A DNA stretch of 7,972 bases from Massilia sp. (lineage in GTDB: Bacteria > Pseudomonadota > Gammaproteobacteria > Burkholderiales > Burkholderiaceae_D). A model generated the notes under the pieces. The model was not told the DNA's origin, searched no databases, and worked only from the letters and a program-made list of their open reading frames with translations. The stretch covers positions 1 through 7,972 of the forward strand of contig DOUW01000039.1 of NCBI GenBank assembly GCA_003520365.1, in the 5' to 3' direction. Made by a program: the position numbers and the translations under genes. Below, in pieces: positions 7,375 through 7,972 of this stretch (positions are counted from its first letter, which is position 1; each line of letters opens with the position of its first letter).

Positions 7375-7405
7375 CTGACAAACGTGTCTTGCGCCGGCTA
7401 AGAAT
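7375..7405 (+). promoter_or_regulatory. Weak candidate promoter upstream of the large hairpin
   Basis: CTGACA (7375-7380, 5 of 6 bases of the -35 consensus) is followed 19 bases later by AAGAAT (7400-7405, 4 of 6). The spacing is long. If used, the mRNA would start near 7412 and carry the 7420-7484 structure at its very 5' end, with a leader of about 175 bases. Confidence 0.25.
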
Positions 7406-7419
7406 GTACGCTAACGAAC

Positions 7420-7484
7420 ATTCCAAAAAGAAAGAAATTCCAATAGGAAAGCTTCTTGTAGGAAGTTTTCTTTCCTTTTGGAAT
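7420..7484. repeat. Large nested inverted repeat
   Basis: ATTCCAAAAAGAAAGAAA (7420-7437) pairs with TTTCTTTCCTTTTGGAAT (7467-7484) at 17 of 18 positions; the one mismatch is A7429/C7475. Inside are two smaller hairpins: TTCC-AATA-GGAA (7438-7449), and CTTC (7452-7455) with GAAG (7462-7465). The RNA would form a three-way junction, and the DNA a cruciform. No T-run follows, so it is not a standard terminator. No target-site duplication or transposase is seen. Confidence 0.85.
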
Positions 7485-7493
7485 TAGATTCAA

Positions 7494-7522
7494 TTGGAAC
7501 AGCCCCTTTTTATAGTTGTGAT
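7494..7522 (+). promoter_or_regulatory. Candidate sigma70-type promoter for the small PEP-CTERM gene
   Basis: TTGGAA (7494-7499) and TGTGAT (7517-7522) are separated by exactly 17 bases, each matching 4 of 6 consensus positions. Transcription would start near 7530, about 57 bases before the ATG. The -10 overlaps the left arm of the TGTGATA/TATCACA inverted repeat. A perfect TTGACA at 7538-7543 lacks a matching -10 at usual spacing. Confidence 0.3.
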
Positions 7523-7554
7523 AGCATGAACTTGCTGTTGACATATTTATCACA
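7517..7554. promoter_or_regulatory. Operator-like inverted repeat TGTGATA/TATCACA
   Basis: TGTGATA (7517-7523) and TATCACA (7548-7554) are perfect seven-base inverted arms separated by 24 bases, between the hairpin region and the ribosome binding site. The half-sites resemble CRP/FNR-type TGTGA, but the spacing is far too long for one CRP dimer. It may be two separate half-sites, an RNA stem, or chance. Confidence 0.35.
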
Positions 7555-7586
7555 GTTAAAGCCACTCTCATTAAGAAGGAGCAATC

Positions 7587-7901
7587 ATGTCAGTACGTCA
7601 CCTCGTCATTGCCGCCCTGCTCGTCACCGCTGGCGCAGCACAAGCACAAACCGCCCGTATTCACCCGGGTACCCTGACTGGCTGGGCTGCTACCGGTGTC
7701 GCCGGTGTCGCTGCATCGGCCACCGCCGCTGGTCCGGGCAATGTCGTGCAGGCTCCGGCTCCAGCCGTGATCCCGCCGATCGCTGCCGAGCCGGGCGTTA
7801 CCGCACCAGAAGCAGCCGAAGTTCCTGAGCCGTCGAGCATCGCTCTGCTGCTGGCTGGCGCAATGGGCGTTGGCGCACTGCGTCGCCGTCGCGCGAAGTA
7901 A
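7587..7901 (+). CDS. Very small PEP-CTERM protein (104 residues)
   Basis: This is an exported protein made of little more than its sorting signals. The signal peptide has a basic VRH start, hydrophobic LVIAALLVTAGA, and cleavage expected after AQA at residue 20. The PEP-CTERM tail starts with VPEPSS at 79-84, then a hydrophobic helix and RRRRAK at the end. Between them are only about 58 residues, mostly Ala, Pro, Gly, Val and Thr, without cysteine and with no fold that I recognise. An exosortase is expected to process it, but none is in the window. AAGGAG at 7576-7581, five bases before the ATG, is an excellent ribosome binding site, suggesting strong translation. It is monocistronic, with a structured AT-rich leader upstream and a strong terminator downstream. 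It could be a small surface or matrix protein. Function is unknown. Confidence 0.9.
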   Translation: MSVRHLVIAALLVTAGAAQAQTARIHPGTLTGWAATGVAGVAASATAAGPGNVVQAPAPAVIPPIAAEPGVTAPEAAEVPEPSSIALLLAGAMGVGALRRRRAK

Positions 7902-7919
7902 TACGGCGTTTTGCCCTCG

Positions 7920-7956
7920 GGGTGGCATGGCCTGCACAGGCCTGCCACCCTTTTTT
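7920..7956 (+). terminator. Strong intrinsic terminator of the small PEP-CTERM gene
   Basis: GGGTGGCA (7920-7927) pairs with TGCCACCC (7943-7950). Inside, GGCCT (7929-7933) pairs with AGGCC (7938-7942) around loop GCAC, with one bulged T at 7928. Together this is a 13-base-pair stem, followed by six T at 7951-7956. It begins 18 bases after the stop codon. Confidence 0.95.
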
Positions 7957-7972
7957 ATGGTTCATCGCACTT

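Larger units (their letters stand above)
7334..7586. other. Gene-free AT-rich leader region before the small PEP-CTERM gene
   Basis: No open frame here looks like a gene. The first part (7334-7400) is still GC-rich and holds a six-base-pair hairpin, GCACAG/CTGTGC, at 7360-7375. From about 7400 the base composition becomes markedly AT-rich. It contains a large nested inverted repeat at 7420-7484 and a TGTGATA/TATCACA inverted repeat at 7517-7554. Promoter candidates are given separately, none of them strong. Together this looks like a regulatory leader for the gene at 7587. Confidence 0.6.

Noticed and set aside
7420..7484. Inverted repeat as a miniature transposable element
   Set aside because: There is no target-site duplication in the flanks and no second copy in the window; it is kept as a structural repeat instead.
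7503..7511. CCCCTTTTT as a terminator tail
   Set aside because: No GC-rich stem with a partner for CCCC lies immediately upstream.
7522..7536. Possible sigma54 promoter (TAGCAT...TTGCT) before the small PEP-CTERM gene, since some PEP-CTERM genes are thought to use sigma54
   Set aside because: The first G of the -24 GG pair is replaced by A, and the spacing to GC is 9 rather than 10 bases.

Overview
The window is a GC-rich bacterial chromosomal segment (well over 60% G+C by eye) with seven protein genes, all on the + strand. Two encode secreted proteins ending in PEP-CTERM sorting signals. These, with the GC content and the gene types, suggest a Gram-negative betaproteobacterium of the Oxalobacteraceae, such as a Massilia, Duganella or Janthinobacterium relative. 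That placement is inferred from style and was not tested by a database search.

Layout. Positions 1-2204 hold the 3' part of a penicillin-acylase family gene that enters from the left edge. It is followed after 28 bases by a maltose/sugar O-acetyltransferase (2233-2796), probably in the same transcript. A PEP-CTERM protein gene (2954-3577) follows, with its own strong ribosome binding site. A perfect extended -10 promoter then precedes thymidine kinase tdk (GTG start at 3705). Thirteen bases behind tdk lies a small multi-pass membrane protein with an HELAH zinc-protease motif (4270-4818). Next is prc, the periplasmic tail-specific protease (5005-7242), closed by one or two hairpins, the second a textbook intrinsic terminator. 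A 344-base gap (7243-7586), AT-rich in its second half and full of inverted repeats, leads to a very small PEP-CTERM protein (7587-7901), which ends in another strong terminator.

How the genes fit together. Most are ordinary housekeeping or envelope functions: periplasmic amide hydrolysis, sugar acetylation, thymidine salvage, periplasmic proteolysis and exosortase-sorted surface proteins. No exosortase, polysaccharide cluster, mobile element, tRNA, rRNA or CRISPR array is visible. I see no convincing new multi-gene system. The parts most worth a second look are the structured AT-rich leader before the last gene, the tiny PEP-CTERM protein itself, and the uncharacterised HELAH membrane protein coupled to tdk.
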